Positions 12,501 to 42,664 of a DNA stretch of 64,000 nucleotides are shown piece by piece (within the stretch, counting starts at the first letter, position 1; every line of letters begins with the position of its first letter). The notes under the pieces were generated by a model that searched no databases, was not told the origin of the DNA, and was given only the letters and a program-made list of their open reading frames with translations. The position numbers and the translations under genes are program-made. The DNA comes from Mytilus californianus (lineage: Eukaryota > Mollusca > Bivalvia > Mytilida > Mytilidae). The stretch lies in contig NW_026262593.1 of the NCBI RefSeq assembly GCF_021869535.1, positions 69,466,322-69,530,321 of the forward strand, in the 5' to 3' direction.

Positions 12501-12869
12501 ACCCTTAGTTTTTCACAAATTCAAAGTTTTGTAAACAGTTAATTTGTAATTATGACCATATCAATGATAGTTCATGTCAATACAGAAGTGCTGAGTCCAT
12601 TTTTGGTAATATTCTTTTGGCATGGCTCGGTACTTATACACCCCGCCATTGTGTTATTGTGCTATAGTCATTTTTTGTATTCTTGTCTTTCATTTTTGCT
12701 TATGTGCTTTGTCTATATGCGATTTTGTTTTTCTTTGTTGACATATTTGTTTGTTTTTATAGTGATTAAGACAATAACACAACGTTGGCTGCTGTATCCT
12801 AATTTTTGACATTTTTACCTATTAGGTCTGGGTTTTTTTCACACATTGTTGTCAATATAATGGAATTTT
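12501..12869. other. No gene recognised
   Basis: AT-rich; the 85-codon frame at 12552-12809 is a run of hydrophobic residues from T-rich DNA with no supporting structure. Confidence 0.4.
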
Positions 12870-13090
12870 ATACGACTTTCATATAAGTGAAAGGTTTATA
12901 TAGCTAGCTATAAAATCAGGTTAATCCACCATTTTCTGCATAAGGAAATGTCTGTACCAAGTGAGGAATACGACAGTTATTTTACATTCGTTTGATGTGT
13001 TTTAGCTTTTGATTTTGCCATTTGATAAAAGACTTTCCGTTTTGAATTTTCCTTAGAGCTCGGTATTTTTATTATTTTACTTTTTTTTTT
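12870..13090 (-). mobile_element. Dispersed repeat family B, reverse copy
   Basis: Reverse complement of family B: 'tatagctagctataaaatca', then 'ccatttgataaaagactttc' and 'cagagctcggtattttt'-like words. Two further partial reverse copies follow at about 13710-13880 and 15415-15520, each starting with TAGCTAGCTATAAAA or TAACTAGCTATAAAA. Confidence 0.6.
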
Positions 13091-13880
13091 GCAAGTTCGT
13101 CTGTTCGCCTGAATTCGGCAACGTAGTCAATGGTTGTCTTCGTCGATATCTTATTTGTTTTCCATGAGGTATTCAGTAATGATGTCATGTCTTTAGTTGT
13201 TTTTTGTTTAATTAAGTCACATCCTGTCTACTCTCGAAATAATAGCTGGGTAAATAATGCACGCACAGGATAATTGTTAACTTCTAAATGATATTTGAAT
13301 TTCAGGTGTTGTGAAAGAAGATATCAATCAGAAAGTCAGAAGTCTGCATCTACCAAACGTTTATAGTGTCGTCTATCAAACAATTTTTTTAATTTTGTTT
13401 TGCAATCGTTAGAACACGTTATAAAATGCATTGGCAAATCAAAACAGAAGTTCTGTTCATTTCTGTTTTTAAAACTTAATTGTCACCTAACGTTCAACAT
13501 CTTACTTGAATGGACATCGGCATACTATCATCATAACTCATATTTGATTTGCATGGAATTTTAAAATGAGAAACAGGCAAAAGGAAACAAGATGCTGTTA
13601 ACAATTTTTAGTTCTTATCCTGATCTAACGAATAAAACTGGACTATACTTTCAGAATTCTCTTAGCAAGCAAACATGTAATAGTTTTTTTTTTATCAACG
13701 CAGCGTATTACTATAGCTAGCTATAAAACCGGATTTAACCCACCATTTTTTTCGGAAAATTCCTGTACCAAGTCAGACTTATGAAAGTCGTTTTCCATTC
13801 GTTCCCTTGGTTGGTAAAGTCTTTGTTTGATTTTGCCAGTTTTATGGATTCCCCTTTTTCAATTTACCTTGGAATAAGGT

Positions 13881-15110
13881 AAATATTTTCGTTAGTACTT
13901 TTTGACTTAATCGGAACAAAAAAATTAAAGGCACTAATAGTTGATATACTAACCATGTTTGTCTTTTGGGTCTGAGCTTCTAAGTTTTCTGAGGCAGTTT
14001 CCCATTGTTTACAATTCACAGCAAAAAACTAAATACAAAACAATATTTTAAAATCGTTTCCTCCAGATGCATGATTACAGATATTGCATTAACCTAAATA
14101 ACATTTCAGTAATAAAGGCTTCTTTGACATATCAATGAAATTTAGGTTTCCTTCTTTCTTGAATAGCACAGTAACCTGATCTTTGGTGGACATTTGTGTC
14201 ATTGGCAATCAAAGCACATATACTTATTTTGTTACTACTTCATGTATCTGTCAAACCTCTCTCCTGGATTTCACAAGGAAAACACAAAATATTACATAAA
14301 AAACATTTCCATTCTCACAGACAAAAGAAAATGTTTTTAGACTTCAAACCGAGCATACCTGTATAATTTTTTGTGTTAGATACCAAGATTTTAATGGAAT
14401 CAATTATCATTTTACATGTGTAATTGAAGAACTAGGTTTCAAAAATGCGTGTAGAAAGGAAATTATAGATGGACGTTTTTGAATATAAAATGCTACAATT
14501 TACAACAACTGATTGTGTTTAGTTTGGACGGTCGGTGTACAAATTTCAGTCGTCAGACACAATGGATTTTGATATTTCTACACTAATTAAGTCATATATT
14601 TCTTTATTTTTTTTTTGTTTACTTTTACTTTTGCATTTTCTAAGTTTAGTACGTAGAAGAGTTTATAAAGATCTATGGATGTTAACAACCATATAAACTA
14701 AGTTTCAACCTATTTACTTTTCAAACAAGGATTGACTGTTTTATGATCTTCACATGAATGTCTAGATGGTTCCAAGAGGCATCCTAAATGACACAAATCA
14801 TACTCATATTGTTATAAACAGATACTAAATAATGTTTTCCCCCTTTTGTGTTTTGATTTGGAATATCACAACTGTAGGCTTTTTGACATATATATGTATA
14901 TATAAATGCCTAAGACTGTACCTTTATCACAGTAGCTATTATATTTGATATATTCACGCAATATTTCTCTATACATATTAGCTTCACCAGTCGCGTGCGT
15001 GCAGCCATCCAGGTGAAATCTGATGCCGGTTAGAAATTTTTGCAGCTTATCGTACATTACTTTAAATATATTTTTGCAGCTTATATTATTGTACTTTATG
15101 TTTAACAGAT
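13881..15110. other. No gene recognised
   Basis: AT-rich intergenic DNA. A short family A 5' scrap ('tcattggcaatcaaagcaca') is visible near 14200. The 63-codon minus frame near 15 kb is not supported as coding. Confidence 0.4.
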
Positions 15111-15114
15111 CAAA

Positions 15115-15255
15115 ACATCTGACATTTCATCTACTGTCCGCTCGAACTGGTGTCTTATTGGAAATGACGCTTCCTTAAAAGAAATTTTGCTATCATCTCC
15201 TGTTATTGATTATCGCAGACTCAAAAATCTCAAAGATGTGCTAGTTACATCTTAA
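15115..15255 (+). pseudogene. Retroelement C-terminal scrap
   Basis: A plus-strand frame reads ISDISSTVRSNWCLIGND ... SSPVIDYRRLKNLKDVLVTS and then a stop. The 'P.I.YRR..NLKD.LV.S' motif is typical of the segment following the reverse-transcriptase domain in bivalve and cnidarian retroelement ORFs. Short, so only moderately certain. Confidence 0.45.
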
Positions 15256-15554
15256 GTAAAAAAATAAAAAATAAACAAGAGACCTCGGGTGTTTGAAACA
15301 TTTTTTGGGGGATTGTACAAGGTTTTTTTTATTTTCAAAAGAGTTAATGATTTAAGTCAACATATAGAACTATGTGATGCAGAACTTTAAACAACTGTCA
15401 TACAAGTGGGAGGATTAACTAGCTATAAAATCAGGTTTAACCCACCATTTTCGTCGAAAAATGTCTGTACCAAGTCAGGAATATGACAGTTGTTTTCCAT
15501 TCGTTCCGTTTTTTAAGTAATGTTTTTAATTTTAAAAAAATCAATGTGAGTACC

Positions 15555-15745
15555 GATAAAATATTTATCAACATGATCAATATATTTTACTACGGTGTTA
15601 AATAGATAACTTTAAGAATGAGTTTATTCAAAGGAACAATGATTTTACATGGATTATATCCAAGTTAATGTGCTCTATAAACAACATCACCGTAAAATTT
15701 AGGATGTGATATCCCGTTTCAATTCTTACAGTTAAAGCTTGATGA
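15555..15745 (-). pseudogene. Reverse-transcriptase C-terminal scrap
   Basis: The minus strand reads GISHPKFYGDVVYRAH, a stop, then LGYNPC. This matches the GISHP..YGDVVYKARKI block also seen in both arms of the 43.7-54.8 kb palindrome. Confidence 0.55.
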
Positions 15746-16885
15746 TTATTTTTTTCTAATTTTCTCTATTTCGATATTTTTATTTTGAATTTCATTCATG
15801 GCAAATGCGAGCTTCACACATTGCGTAGATACACGTCTTTTGTGGCATACCATAGTTGATTATAAGATGCGTTTTATTTTTCTGTGTCGTATCTCATTTA
15901 GATATCCCTCGCTGTATCTCTGTTTTTATTAGATATTACAACGGATGTTTAACAAAAGGTAAGCGGGTGCATTTCTTCAAAAGAAAGATAAAAAAGTTAA
16001 GAGTATTAAGGGGTGGCGTTTATCTTCTAAACTTCATCGGTATTTGTTTGTTGACATGCAGTGTAGCATTTAAAAGAAGTATGCAGATTTATGTGTAAAT
16101 GTAAGATTAGCATGCAATGTTATCTCTGTTTTGAGCAGGTTACATAATGAATAGAATGAAATCAGCAATACACCTAAAACTACGTTAATACATTATAAAG
16201 AGACTAGATTTCAGACTTTAATGTGGTCGAAGAATTGCCATTGGTTGAAGAGAAAAGTGGAGAGATGTGTATTGGTTAATGAAAGACCTGCACAGACACA
16301 TTTTATTTGATGGAATATAATTTCATTAATAATGTAATTATTTTCCCTAGTGTCTTATTACATTTAAGTAAATTGCGTTTCTTTACAAGTGGTTAAATAT
16401 TTAAAGATATGAAGTTTTTACTAAATGTTCTCTGTTTGTCAGCATTGTAAGATTTACTTCCATACAACATTGTTTACAGTGCAAAGATTTATAAATCCAA
16501 TCAATTTGCTAAGTAAGTTAAAGCTTCACAGTGATATTAAGTTGAAGAACAGCAATCAAAGTTCGATTTGTAACATGAATTTTAAAATACATCACCTTCA
16601 CATTCCTTCTTTTATTGTTACGACTCGGGTCTGTTCTAAAAATGTCGGTCTAATATTCTCGATATACAACAATCTTCACATTAAAGCTAAGTGAATTAGA
16701 ACAGAGCTTGCTCATTAAATATTTGAATATGAAGGAAAATATTACAAGAACGAACGAAAGACATCGGATGATGAATACTCAGTTAACAAAGTTACCTGAA
16801 TTTTGCAGTCGTTTCTGCAATTAAAATAGTTAATGTATTCAAAATAAAATTAAAAACGCCAGAATTTACCAAGTGGAGTAAACAT
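15746..16885. other. No gene recognised
   Basis: Contains open frames of 80 codons (15856-16098) and 89 codons (16425-16694). Neither has a signal peptide, domain or splice context I can support. Confidence 0.4.
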
Positions 16886-16889
16886 GTTA

Positions 16890-17110
16890 TGTACATGGTA
16901 TGGGTTTTGCTCATTGGTGAAGGTTGTACATTGACTTATGATTGCTTACATCCACTTCATTTGAACTCTCGTGGATAATTGTCTTATTGGCAATCATATT
17001 TTTTGTTATATAGCTCTTCAACTGTTTTGGTTCTTATACATTCTCGGCTTTCAAATATTCGGCTTTGAGCGTTCCTGATGAAGGTAAATCCAGAAAAGCG
17101 CTTCGGACGC
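16890..17110 (-). repeat. Family A fragment (reverse) followed by family F
   Basis: 16890-17010 is the reversed 5' part of family A ('cattggtgaaggttgtaca' ... 'ttattggcaatcatatttt'). At 17030-17110 is family F ('gttcctgatgaaggtaaatc', 'cagaaaagcgcttcggacgc'). Another F copy is at 22330-22400. Confidence 0.6.
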
Positions 17111-17342
17111 ATGAAATTATTTAACGTGTTGCTTTCATTTTTTGCAACATCTCCTTATTTCTATACATGCTATCTTTTCGTAAGATCCTACTAAGATGAA
17201 AATAGTTTATTGTTATTATAAGTATACCATATGTACATTAATGATGACGCTTTACCTCGATCCATATGTTCCATTACATTACGAGTATGTTTACATGTAA
17301 AAAGGAGACAGACATAGTGACGACTCTCGCATCACCTGAGAC

Positions 17343-17406
17343 TTTGTGAAGGCATTATGTGAATGCATTATGTGAAGGCATTATGTGAAGACATTATGCA
17401 TTATGC
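17343..17406. repeat. Short tandem repeat, about 16 bp
   Basis: Four tandem copies of GAAGGCATTATGTGAA with small changes, ending in TGCATTATGCAT. Confidence 0.8.
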
Positions 17407-17689
17407 ATCAATTAAGTTAGAGTTCTTTGTTGGTAATTAGAAAAAACTTACTTTTTTGTTATCTTTTCTGAAATATGTTGCTCCGTCTGTGCTATATCCT
17501 TTGATATGACAAACTTTTAACCTTTTTACTGATATTGCAATTTGGCGGGAATCAAATAATTTTACCTGAGACATCATGACATATGTTTATCACAAAGAAA
17601 ATTCAATTACATTATATAAAGATAATGAAATCTTCCATCATTTGAAGACCAATTTAGTAAAATCATTCGGTGGTGTTTGAACAAAAAAA

Positions 17690-17835
17690 TCAATAAAATT
17701 GAGAATGGAAACGGGGAATGTGTCAAAGAGACAACAACCCGACCAAAGAGCAGAAAATAGTCCAAGGCCACCAATGGGGGTCTTCAACACAGCGAGAAAA
17801 TCCCGCACCCGGAGGCAGGCTTCAGCTGTCCCCTA
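17690..17835 (-). mobile_element. Dispersed repeat family H, reverse copy
   Basis: 'aaaattgagaatggaaacgg' through 'tcttcaacacagcgagaaaa' to 'cccgcacccggaggcaggct': reverse complement of the block at 11977-12122. Confidence 0.7.
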
Positions 17836-18229
17836 AACAGAAACGTGTACTAGTTCAGCGAAAATGGACGTTAAACACCGAAACATATAAATGAACCAAA
17901 ATTTAAAAAAAAACATACAGGACTAACAAAGGCCAGAGGTTCCTCACTTGGGAAAGGCGCAAAAATGCGGCGGGATTGAACAATATAGAATAAACAAACA
18001 CACAGCAATACGCACAGTAAAACTCAGTTTAAAAGAAGTCCGCCGTGTCCGATGTTAGAATATGTAACAGAAGAAACTAAGCAAAATGACATTGATACAT
18101 AAATTGACAAAGGACTACTAGCAGTTACTGACATGCCAGCTCCAGACCTCAATTAAACTGATTGAAAGATTATGTCTTCATCATATGAAAATCAAGCACA
18201 ATCCCTTCCGTTAGGGGTTTAGTATCATA

Positions 18230-19180
18230 CCATCATAAAATATACGAGACGAACATAACCCGTATCGTGCCAACAACTGGTTTTAGAATAAATGTGTTTA
18301 TTTCCGATGCAAAGACCCTATTAGTGAATCAATATAAATTCCAAAAAATGCCATCTTTAATGACCTGACAACAGTATCGTAACTATATCCCTTCTGAATA
18401 AGTCTGTTTAAAGGTTTGGTTAGCTTTTGAGGTGAATAACGACATTTTTGTGCTTTGTATAGAATATTACTTTAAAAGATTGGATGTGAAATACCTGAAC
18501 GTATAAGATGTCTGTACGTTGATTTATATTTACCAATGATGTCCTTGTACCGATGATAAAATTTTGTAAATGTTTTGACAAGTTTGTGATATCGAAAACC
18601 TGGTGTAATAATTTTTCAGTAATACAGAGATTTCTTTCGTTAAAATCAAATACGTTATTAAATACACGAGCGAACTGAACAAGTTGAGATATATAAACAC
18701 CATAAGATGGTGACAAGGGAACGGCACCATCTAAAAATGGATAATTAACAATAGGAAATGAAAAATTATCTCTTTTATCGTAAATTTTGATATTGAGCTT
18801 CCCGTTAAAGATATAGATCTCAAGATCCAGGAAAGGGCAGCGTTCATTGTTAGTATTAGCTATATTTGAAGCCAGTTCAGCAGGATAAATCTCTTAAGTG
18901 TACATGCTGATGTCGTCATTTTTGAGAGCCAATATATCATCCAAATATCTAAAAGTGTTATTAATTTTTGTATCAGATGTCGTTTCGATGGGTCCTTGCT
19001 GATTTTATAGTCATAAATTGTAACTCGTATCAATACAGAAACAGGTCCTCAATAAGTGGTGCACAGTTAGTCCCCATTGGAATTCCGATAACCTGACAAT
19101 GTACGGAATCTCCATAGCGAACAAAAATGATATCTAGTAAAAATTCAAGTGCAGTTATCGTATCAAAGGTCTAATTGACA
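18230..19180 (-). pseudogene. GIPMG reverse transcriptase, decayed copy
   Basis: Reading the minus strand from 19180 downward: ALEFLLDIIFVRYGDSVHC, QVIGIPMGTNCAPLIEDLFL, a damaged stretch with stops, then FRYLDDILAL in another frame. PFLDLEIYIFNGKLNIKIYD, GVYISQLVQFARVFNNVFD and NLCITEKLLHQ follow. Here the YLDD catalytic box is still readable, but frameshifts and stops make the copy non-functional. It is a different subfamily from the 11.2-12.3 kb copy and close to the one in the palindrome arms. Confidence 0.75.
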
Positions 19181-19619
19181 TAATTCTTTTGTTTGTTATT
19201 ACAAAAAAAGATGACCTAAAAGAGTTTGAACATATCTATTTGCATTCTGACTTTTTAAATGCCCATTTAATTAGGTGTGTGAATTTTTCCTTAATGAGAT
19301 TATGAGGCAAAGTGGTATATAGGGTAGTTCCAACGAATTTTTGACACTCCAAAAGTAATTAATTTCACTATTTTCATAGGACTTATTTGAACAGTTTAGT
19401 AGTAGTGGAACAATGGATTTCATGTAATTTATTAACAGGTAAAGAACAGAGCTTGGTTTACAGATAATGTCTGCCGTTGTTTTTTTAAATAGTAATTAGG
19501 TCCGAAATATTTGTATTGTTTGTACGAAATTTCTCTGATTGCGATTTATTCAAAAATGAATACTATGAATAAATGACGATATCAAGTATACCATTTCTGA
19601 GCCATGCATTCATCCGAAG

Positions 19620-20345
19620 TTCCTTTTTCACTAGCTACAGTAGTAATATGTGGTCCATATCATATAAAAGTTGAGCGATTAGTCGCTTCAACGATGTCAC
19701 AATCGAGAACAATATGACAGGATTGTGGCTACGACAAGTTGAAGGTATCCGTGATCTCCTTAAAGTGCAACCAAATCATGATGGCGACCGTAAAATATTC
19801 GAAGGAACGACTTTAACTTTCCCAATAGGAACCCTTAGTTCAATAGCTTCCTAGTCAGCTGCAAACTTCTGATTAGAAACACAAGCTCTATAATATCGTA
19901 TCCACTGGTAGATATGCAATGTATGTAACATATTTAAAAGCTTCTGGAATGTTGTTACAGAGAAATAGGACTTTCATAATTGGAAAACTGGATTCATCTC
20001 TTCAGGTTTTCAGTTTAGTACTCAACATACCACCATTGTAAATTTCTAGATGTAAGTAAATACATGAGGCAGACTTAACTGTATCCGTGGTATCCTAAAG
20101 TTAGATTGGATAAATGCGGTCATAAGAGTCACCACACTTAAAAATTTTCAGTAAGAGGACTTGGAAATGAAGTTAAAGCATAAAGCTAGCTTCTTTCTAT
20201 TCTTTTTCAGAAGTGCGCTTCATATGAATAAAGAAACAAAAAATGGCGACTGTCTTTTGAAAAACGAGTCCTCCAAACCTAACAAATGTGTTATCAATTA
20301 CAAAAACAAGCATCTTGATGGTGTAAGTTTCAAGGAAGTTTTTGT
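19620..20345 (-). pseudogene. GIPMG reverse transcriptase, more decayed copy
   Basis: On the minus strand KMLVFVIDNTFVRFGGLVFQ (near 20320-20260) matches MLEFLVDNIFVEFGGRCFQQ of the 11.5 kb copy. Further down, 'aatttctagatgtaagtaaa' and 'cttaactgtatccgtggtat' on the plus strand are the reversed LDL segment. Large internal deletions. Assigned mainly from the FVRFGG motif and order, so lower confidence. Confidence 0.55.
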
Positions 20346-21490
20346 TTGAATCAGAGTGGGTTTTTTTTACAAAGTATGATGTTTCCCTTTCAAGAACAAG
20401 ATATGTGTATGTGTCATATGCCATGCTCTAAACTGGTGCTAGTCGAAACAAGTCTTGATAGATTTAATGCAAAATTTCGTAATACCAAATTTATTTTGCT
20501 GCCCCAGATTATCAACGATCTGCCTTCAACATAATTGATCAATACGATAAGATACAAAAAAAGACAACCACCGAGGGGGTTTCTGACTTTGAATAGGCAT
20601 ATTAACATGTGATTGGGATCAACTTGTGTTAACGGTTGATTACCCAACAATTGTCTCTTCCATATCGAAATGTAGATTGTCAGTTGATAATATCTTGTAA
20701 TCTTAAGATCAATAGGCAAGCTTCTTGCTTTGCTTCAGTATAAACAATGTCATATAACAAAGAACATGCAAGTTAAGATGCATTATTGATTGCATATACT
20801 TCTAATGAAAATGAAGAAAATAAATTATGTTTCATATCCAAACAATAAAACAATTACTCGTTCTTTAAATGTTTATTCTGATATCTATAAAGGGTGTATG
20901 TTGAACGGCTACCTGTCCAATATATTACGAAGATGCAGTGACTTCAAACCTAAAAATAGATTTTATGAAATAGAGAATACTTACAACTAAAACCGAACAG
21001 AACTTATAAACTTGAAATCCGAGATGAAACAAAATCTGCTTTGCTTTGCACATTTATCAAAACAAACGAGATGAGTTTTAGATCGAACTTGTGACCTGTA
21101 GTTTACGTCATTTTCCTATGATTTTAAGCTTTGCTGCATAGTTGTCCCATAGACAATCATATCACATCTCCTTAGTTTTATTTGTATAACTTATAGTACC
21201 ATCATGTATGACCGGATGTGAGAATGAGATACACCACTGTCGGGATGAATCGGTCTGTCAAGTTTTGCACTTTATCAGTAGCAGAACTGCAAATGATGTC
21301 GGAAAACAAAAAGAAACATTTTTAATGACATCATAAAAACCACTATCTTGAGTTTATTTGGAGGAGGACATTCGATAGTTAATAAATTTATGTTTATGAA
21401 TCAAGAGACAAAAAAGCTTTCAGCATTAATACTTTCATTTCTAGGACAATGTTTACTTTCTATAGTAAATAAACTCATCATAAATACTAG
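20346..21490. other. No gene recognised
   Basis: AT-rich. A short reversed scrap of family A is near 21130-21190 ('acaatcatatcacatctcct'). No exon. Confidence 0.4.
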
Positions 21491-21630
21491 AATTAAAATT
21501 TTGTACGCCAGACGTGCGTTTTGTCTACAAAAGACTCATCAGTGACGCTCGAATCGACCAAATAAAGTACGAAGTTGAAGATCATTGAGGACCTTAAATT
21601 CCCAAAGATGTTGTCAAATACAGCTAAGGT
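21490..21630 (+). repeat. Dispersed repeat family G
   Basis: 'gtacgccagacgtgcgtttt' and 'ctacaaaagactcatcagt', then 'accaaataaagtacgaagtt' and 'cagctaaggtaatcatc'. Same order as at 12330-12500. Confidence 0.65.
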
Positions 21631-22564
21631 AATCATCTTCATCAGTACTGAACATACCATGAACAATTACAGGTAATACATCTATTACATGGCCTATTTA
21701 TTTCCGAATTATTTTTCATCAGATACGAATCAAGTCAAACGTTTGAAAACTTCCCATTTTTTTTGTAGGTATGATTATAATTTTGCGTTTTTGCTATTTT
21801 GCTCATAGCTATTTCGTGGCTATAATCGAACGTGTTAATAGCATTAAACCATAATCGCCACAATAATATAGTGTATCTAATTTTTTTATCTAATTTCAAT
21901 GTGTACAAAGATTACTCATATTTGTCATTATATTATGGTGTAGTGCAATCATATGAAATACATCTGCAATTGCCCCTCTGCAACTAGCGACTCTCCTTAC
22001 GATTACAAGTGACCCTAATCTGTACTTATAAAATAGTCATGACTATAAGCAGTATTCCTACTCATAAGATTTCTGTGAAAGGACCTGCTGCTGCGTAATT
22101 ATAAACATATACTACGTGTATATACTTCAACGATCTGAATGTCAATAAAAAAAACTCATTAGAGATACCAGGTTTTTAATTTTGTACACAAGACGCGCAT
22201 TTCTTGTCTAAAAAAGACTCATTACGAATCTAAGGTTTCAAAGTTGACCTTAGATGAATTTGGCTGTTATTTTTGTGTCCTTTTTGGATTGGTCACATAG
22301 CTCTTTAACTGTTTCGGTTCTTATAAATCCTTAAAATAATATTCGACATTAAGCGTTCCTGATGACGGTAAATCCAGAAAGCGCTTCGGACGCTTAAAAC
22401 TATAAAGTGTTGTTTTAAATTTTTATTAGAGGGTCCCGAATAAAAAAAGTAAATGCCAAAATCAAGTGCGAATTTAAAGAGCTTCAATGCTATCGTTATA
22501 TCATTGCAATATACATTAGTGTATATACGTAACTACTACATCAATATGACAGCCACTATTTAAA
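21631..22564. other. No gene recognised; G and F fragments
   Basis: Partial family G at about 22170-22215 and family F at 22330-22400 ('gcgttcctgatgacggtaaa', 'agcgcttcggacgc'). The missing last exon of the GH9 gene could lie here or further left, but no acceptor plus short coding tail could be picked out. Confidence 0.4.
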
Positions 22565-22985
22565 CGACATCAATATAAAAATAAGGAGATGTGGTATGAT
22601 TGCCAACGAGACAACTATCCACCAAAGTTCAAATAAAATGGATGTAAGCAATTATAGGCAATCGTACGGCCTTCAACAACGAGAAAAACCATTACCGTAT
22701 AGTCGGCTATAAAAGGCTCCGACGTGAAAAATATGAACAATCCAATTGAGAAAAACTAACGAACTAATTTATAACAAAACAATTTACGAATAACAAATAT
22801 GACAGACGTCAACCAACGACAACCACTGAACTACAGGCTCCTGGCTTGGGACAGGCAAATAAAGAATGCGGCAGGGTTAAACATGTTTGTGAGCACTCAA
22901 CCCTCCCCTAACCTGAGACAGTGGTGTAGCAGAACAACATAAGAACAAACTATAAAATCAGTTGAAATAGGCTAAACTTATCAGA
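22565..22985 (+). mobile_element. Dispersed repeat family A
   Basis: 'aaggagatgtggtatgattg' through 'atcgtacggccttcaacaac', 'ccactgaactacaggctcct' and 'agacagtggtgtagcagaac'. It lies just beyond the GH9 exon 10 donor copies. Confidence 0.75.
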
Positions 22986-23050
22986 TCGATACGAAGAAAA
23001 ACATCAAACAAACAGACAGGATGTGGAAGGGTATATATCCTGTATACATA

Positions 23051-40327
<17,277 letters not shown>

Positions 40328-42165
40328 ATTCCTACAGACAGAAATGGAAACAATGAAAGATAACTTGTAATTGTACGAAAGATACCCTTCAATAGGAAAA
40401 CAATATTGTCCTTATATTGAAATAATGTTACATGTTGATAGGCAAAACCTATGTTGCGAGCGACTAAAAAGTTTATTTTTTAGTCTACTAATTGCCTACC
40501 TAGCTTTATTGAGACAAGTGATACCTGATGAGCTCCCCCAATGGTTCAGTTTAATAGAAAAACAAAGGATATGGGGTATCAATCCATAACATGTTTGTGT
40601 GTACAAAGTAAACTACAACGTTACAGTTTTGACTGTAAATGCAATGACTAGGTTATACTGTTGATGATTTACTTACTTGAAGAATTTGATGTTAATGGCA
40701 GATCTCTGATCATTTCTCTTTAATTTTATTCATAAATTTTATAAACACATAAAACAGGGTCTGGATGGGGGTCTTTGATTTCTGTTTTCTTTAAATTTTG
40801 ATGGCATTTTACCTTATCTTTGAAAATAGCGCGTATTCTGTAAATTTGTCTTGAACAAGATTTTACTATTAAATTTGTCTGCAGTTAAATGATTTCTTTA
40901 TTTAGCATATCGTTCCTTTCTGTAATCAGTATTGTAATATCCAAGTTTTTTATTTTCCACAGTTATTCTTTATAATGTTGCCTCCCATAATTCTCTTTTC
41001 TTATAGTTGCTCATTTTCTCTATTCATTATGTTTGGGGGGGCCATTATGTTCTTTTCTGTAAATCCTATCTAGACCCTCTTAGAATTAGACCTTGACATA
41101 TTGCATACTAAATGTTGACCACTAGATGTCTTTTGATTATTTGCGTCGCTTGGTTGCTGTCTTACTGACGTATAATCATTATGGCTCCATTTATTTATAT
41201 GATAAAAAGTGTCTTAAGCATTGTGGTTAATATTTGGTTGGTAAACAATTACCGATGGTTTTATTCTCTATTTTACAATATCACTGAGGTTTCTTTTATG
41301 AAAATGAGATCCAAGATAAGTGCGGATAAAATGGAAAGACGTCCTGGAAAGACCGATATTGCTTCTAAGTATAGACTTGTTCTAGAAAACACTATCAGAA
41401 CTAAAACGGCATTATATGGGATAATATGAATGTCCTTTTACTAATAAGAAAATGCGGTATAATTGCAAATGAGGCAACTATCCACCAAAGCTCTATTGAC
41501 CTTCAACAATGCGAAAAACCCACACCGGATAGTCAGCTATAAAAGGTTGACTTACCTGGTTGACAAACAACCTAAATATGTCTTATCTATAGACCTACTT
41601 GTGACAAAGTCAGTGCCTATATTTACATAATAAGAACATGTAATAGCTTAGTTATTGAACTTTCCGTGCTAATTTAACATGTCATAACTGAACATGTGGA
41701 ACTCTAAATAGGTGCAACTAAACTAAACTTAAGCACTGGTTCTGTCATTACTATGGTAAATGATACAAATGTTCACCATTTTCTGCTCTTTTGTCTGGTT
41801 GTTGCTTCTTTGACACATTCCCCTTTTCATTCTCTATTTTATTTCCAAGACTAAAATATCAATCAATACACATCCAACGGATTTAGTGTAAAGAGTCCAT
41901 AAACAGTCTGAGAAAAGCAAGACCTTTTGCAATGACACACTATAAATATCTGTATCGACAGGATGTAGGATCATAAGTGTTTAGTTTGAATACATTTTAT
42001 TTGCATTAAATGAGACACAAGTTAGTCAAACTTATACTCCTAAACAGTTTGTAACAATAGATTATATTTACAAACATGCATACAAACAATACAATACATT
42101 ATACATATTAGATTAAGATATGCAAAAATGATAATGTGTGAATAGTTGTACAAAGTATGTATATG
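40328..42165. other. Upstream of the GH9 gene; no gene recognised
   Basis: The promoter or a leader exon of the GH9 gene should lie here, but no convincing TATA box or leader exon could be assigned. A family A fragment is at about 41440-41560 ('cgaaaaacccacaccggata'). The 82-codon frame at 41181-41429 has no recognisable domain. Confidence 0.4.
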
Positions 42166-42174
42166 TTCCGGCCC

Positions 42175-42290
42175 ATATGAGTATTTGGACCGCACGCAAT
42201 TGGTCATGACCATATGAGTATATACTCGTTTGGTTATTAACGGGCTGGACCATATGAGTATTTAGACCATATAGGTATTTTTCGTATAAA
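42175..42290. repeat. Clustered CCATATGAGTAT motifs
   Basis: Four occurrences of CATATGAGTATNT in about 100 bp, three preceded by GGCC, GACC or GGACC, plus a variant CATATAGGTATTT. Possibly a transposon end; function unknown. Confidence 0.6.
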
Positions 42291-42530
42291 TTTTAACTTC
42301 CTTAACAGACACAGCTCGTTCTCTGAACCAAAATCGGCACAACTTATTAACCGAAATCCTTTATCTTTGTTACATTTTGTCTGAACCTTGGTATATTTGT
42401 TAATTGTCTTGCCCTCACTATCTCGAGTAAGTTTTAAGCACCTTTATGCTGTCGACAGTTTCGTCCGTACGTGAAACCACAGGTGTATGGGGCATGGACA
42501 TTTTTTTCTCCAGGTGTATAGTATATAAAT

Positions 42531-42664
42531 AACACATGGCTGAGAGGGTGATAGAGCAGATTGTTACCTCGAGAAAACATTGTCAACTGAGGCGAAACCA
42601 AGGTTGACAATGTCTTTTCGAGGGGTAACAAACTGCTCTATCACCCTCTCAGATATGTGTTATT
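42531..42664. mobile_element. Hairpin element with about 60-bp arms
   Basis: The left arm 'aacacatggctgagagggtg', 'atagagcagattgttacc' and 'tcgagaaaacattgtcaac' pairs with the right arm 'gttgacaatgtcttttcgag', 'gggtaacaaactgctctatc' and 'accctctcagatatgtgtt'. The loop is about 18 bp. Immediately followed by element D. Confidence 0.85.

Noticed and set aside
20414..20719. 101-codon minus frame as a gene
   Set aside because: No domain; it overlaps the edge of a reverse-transcriptase relic and has no conserved motif.
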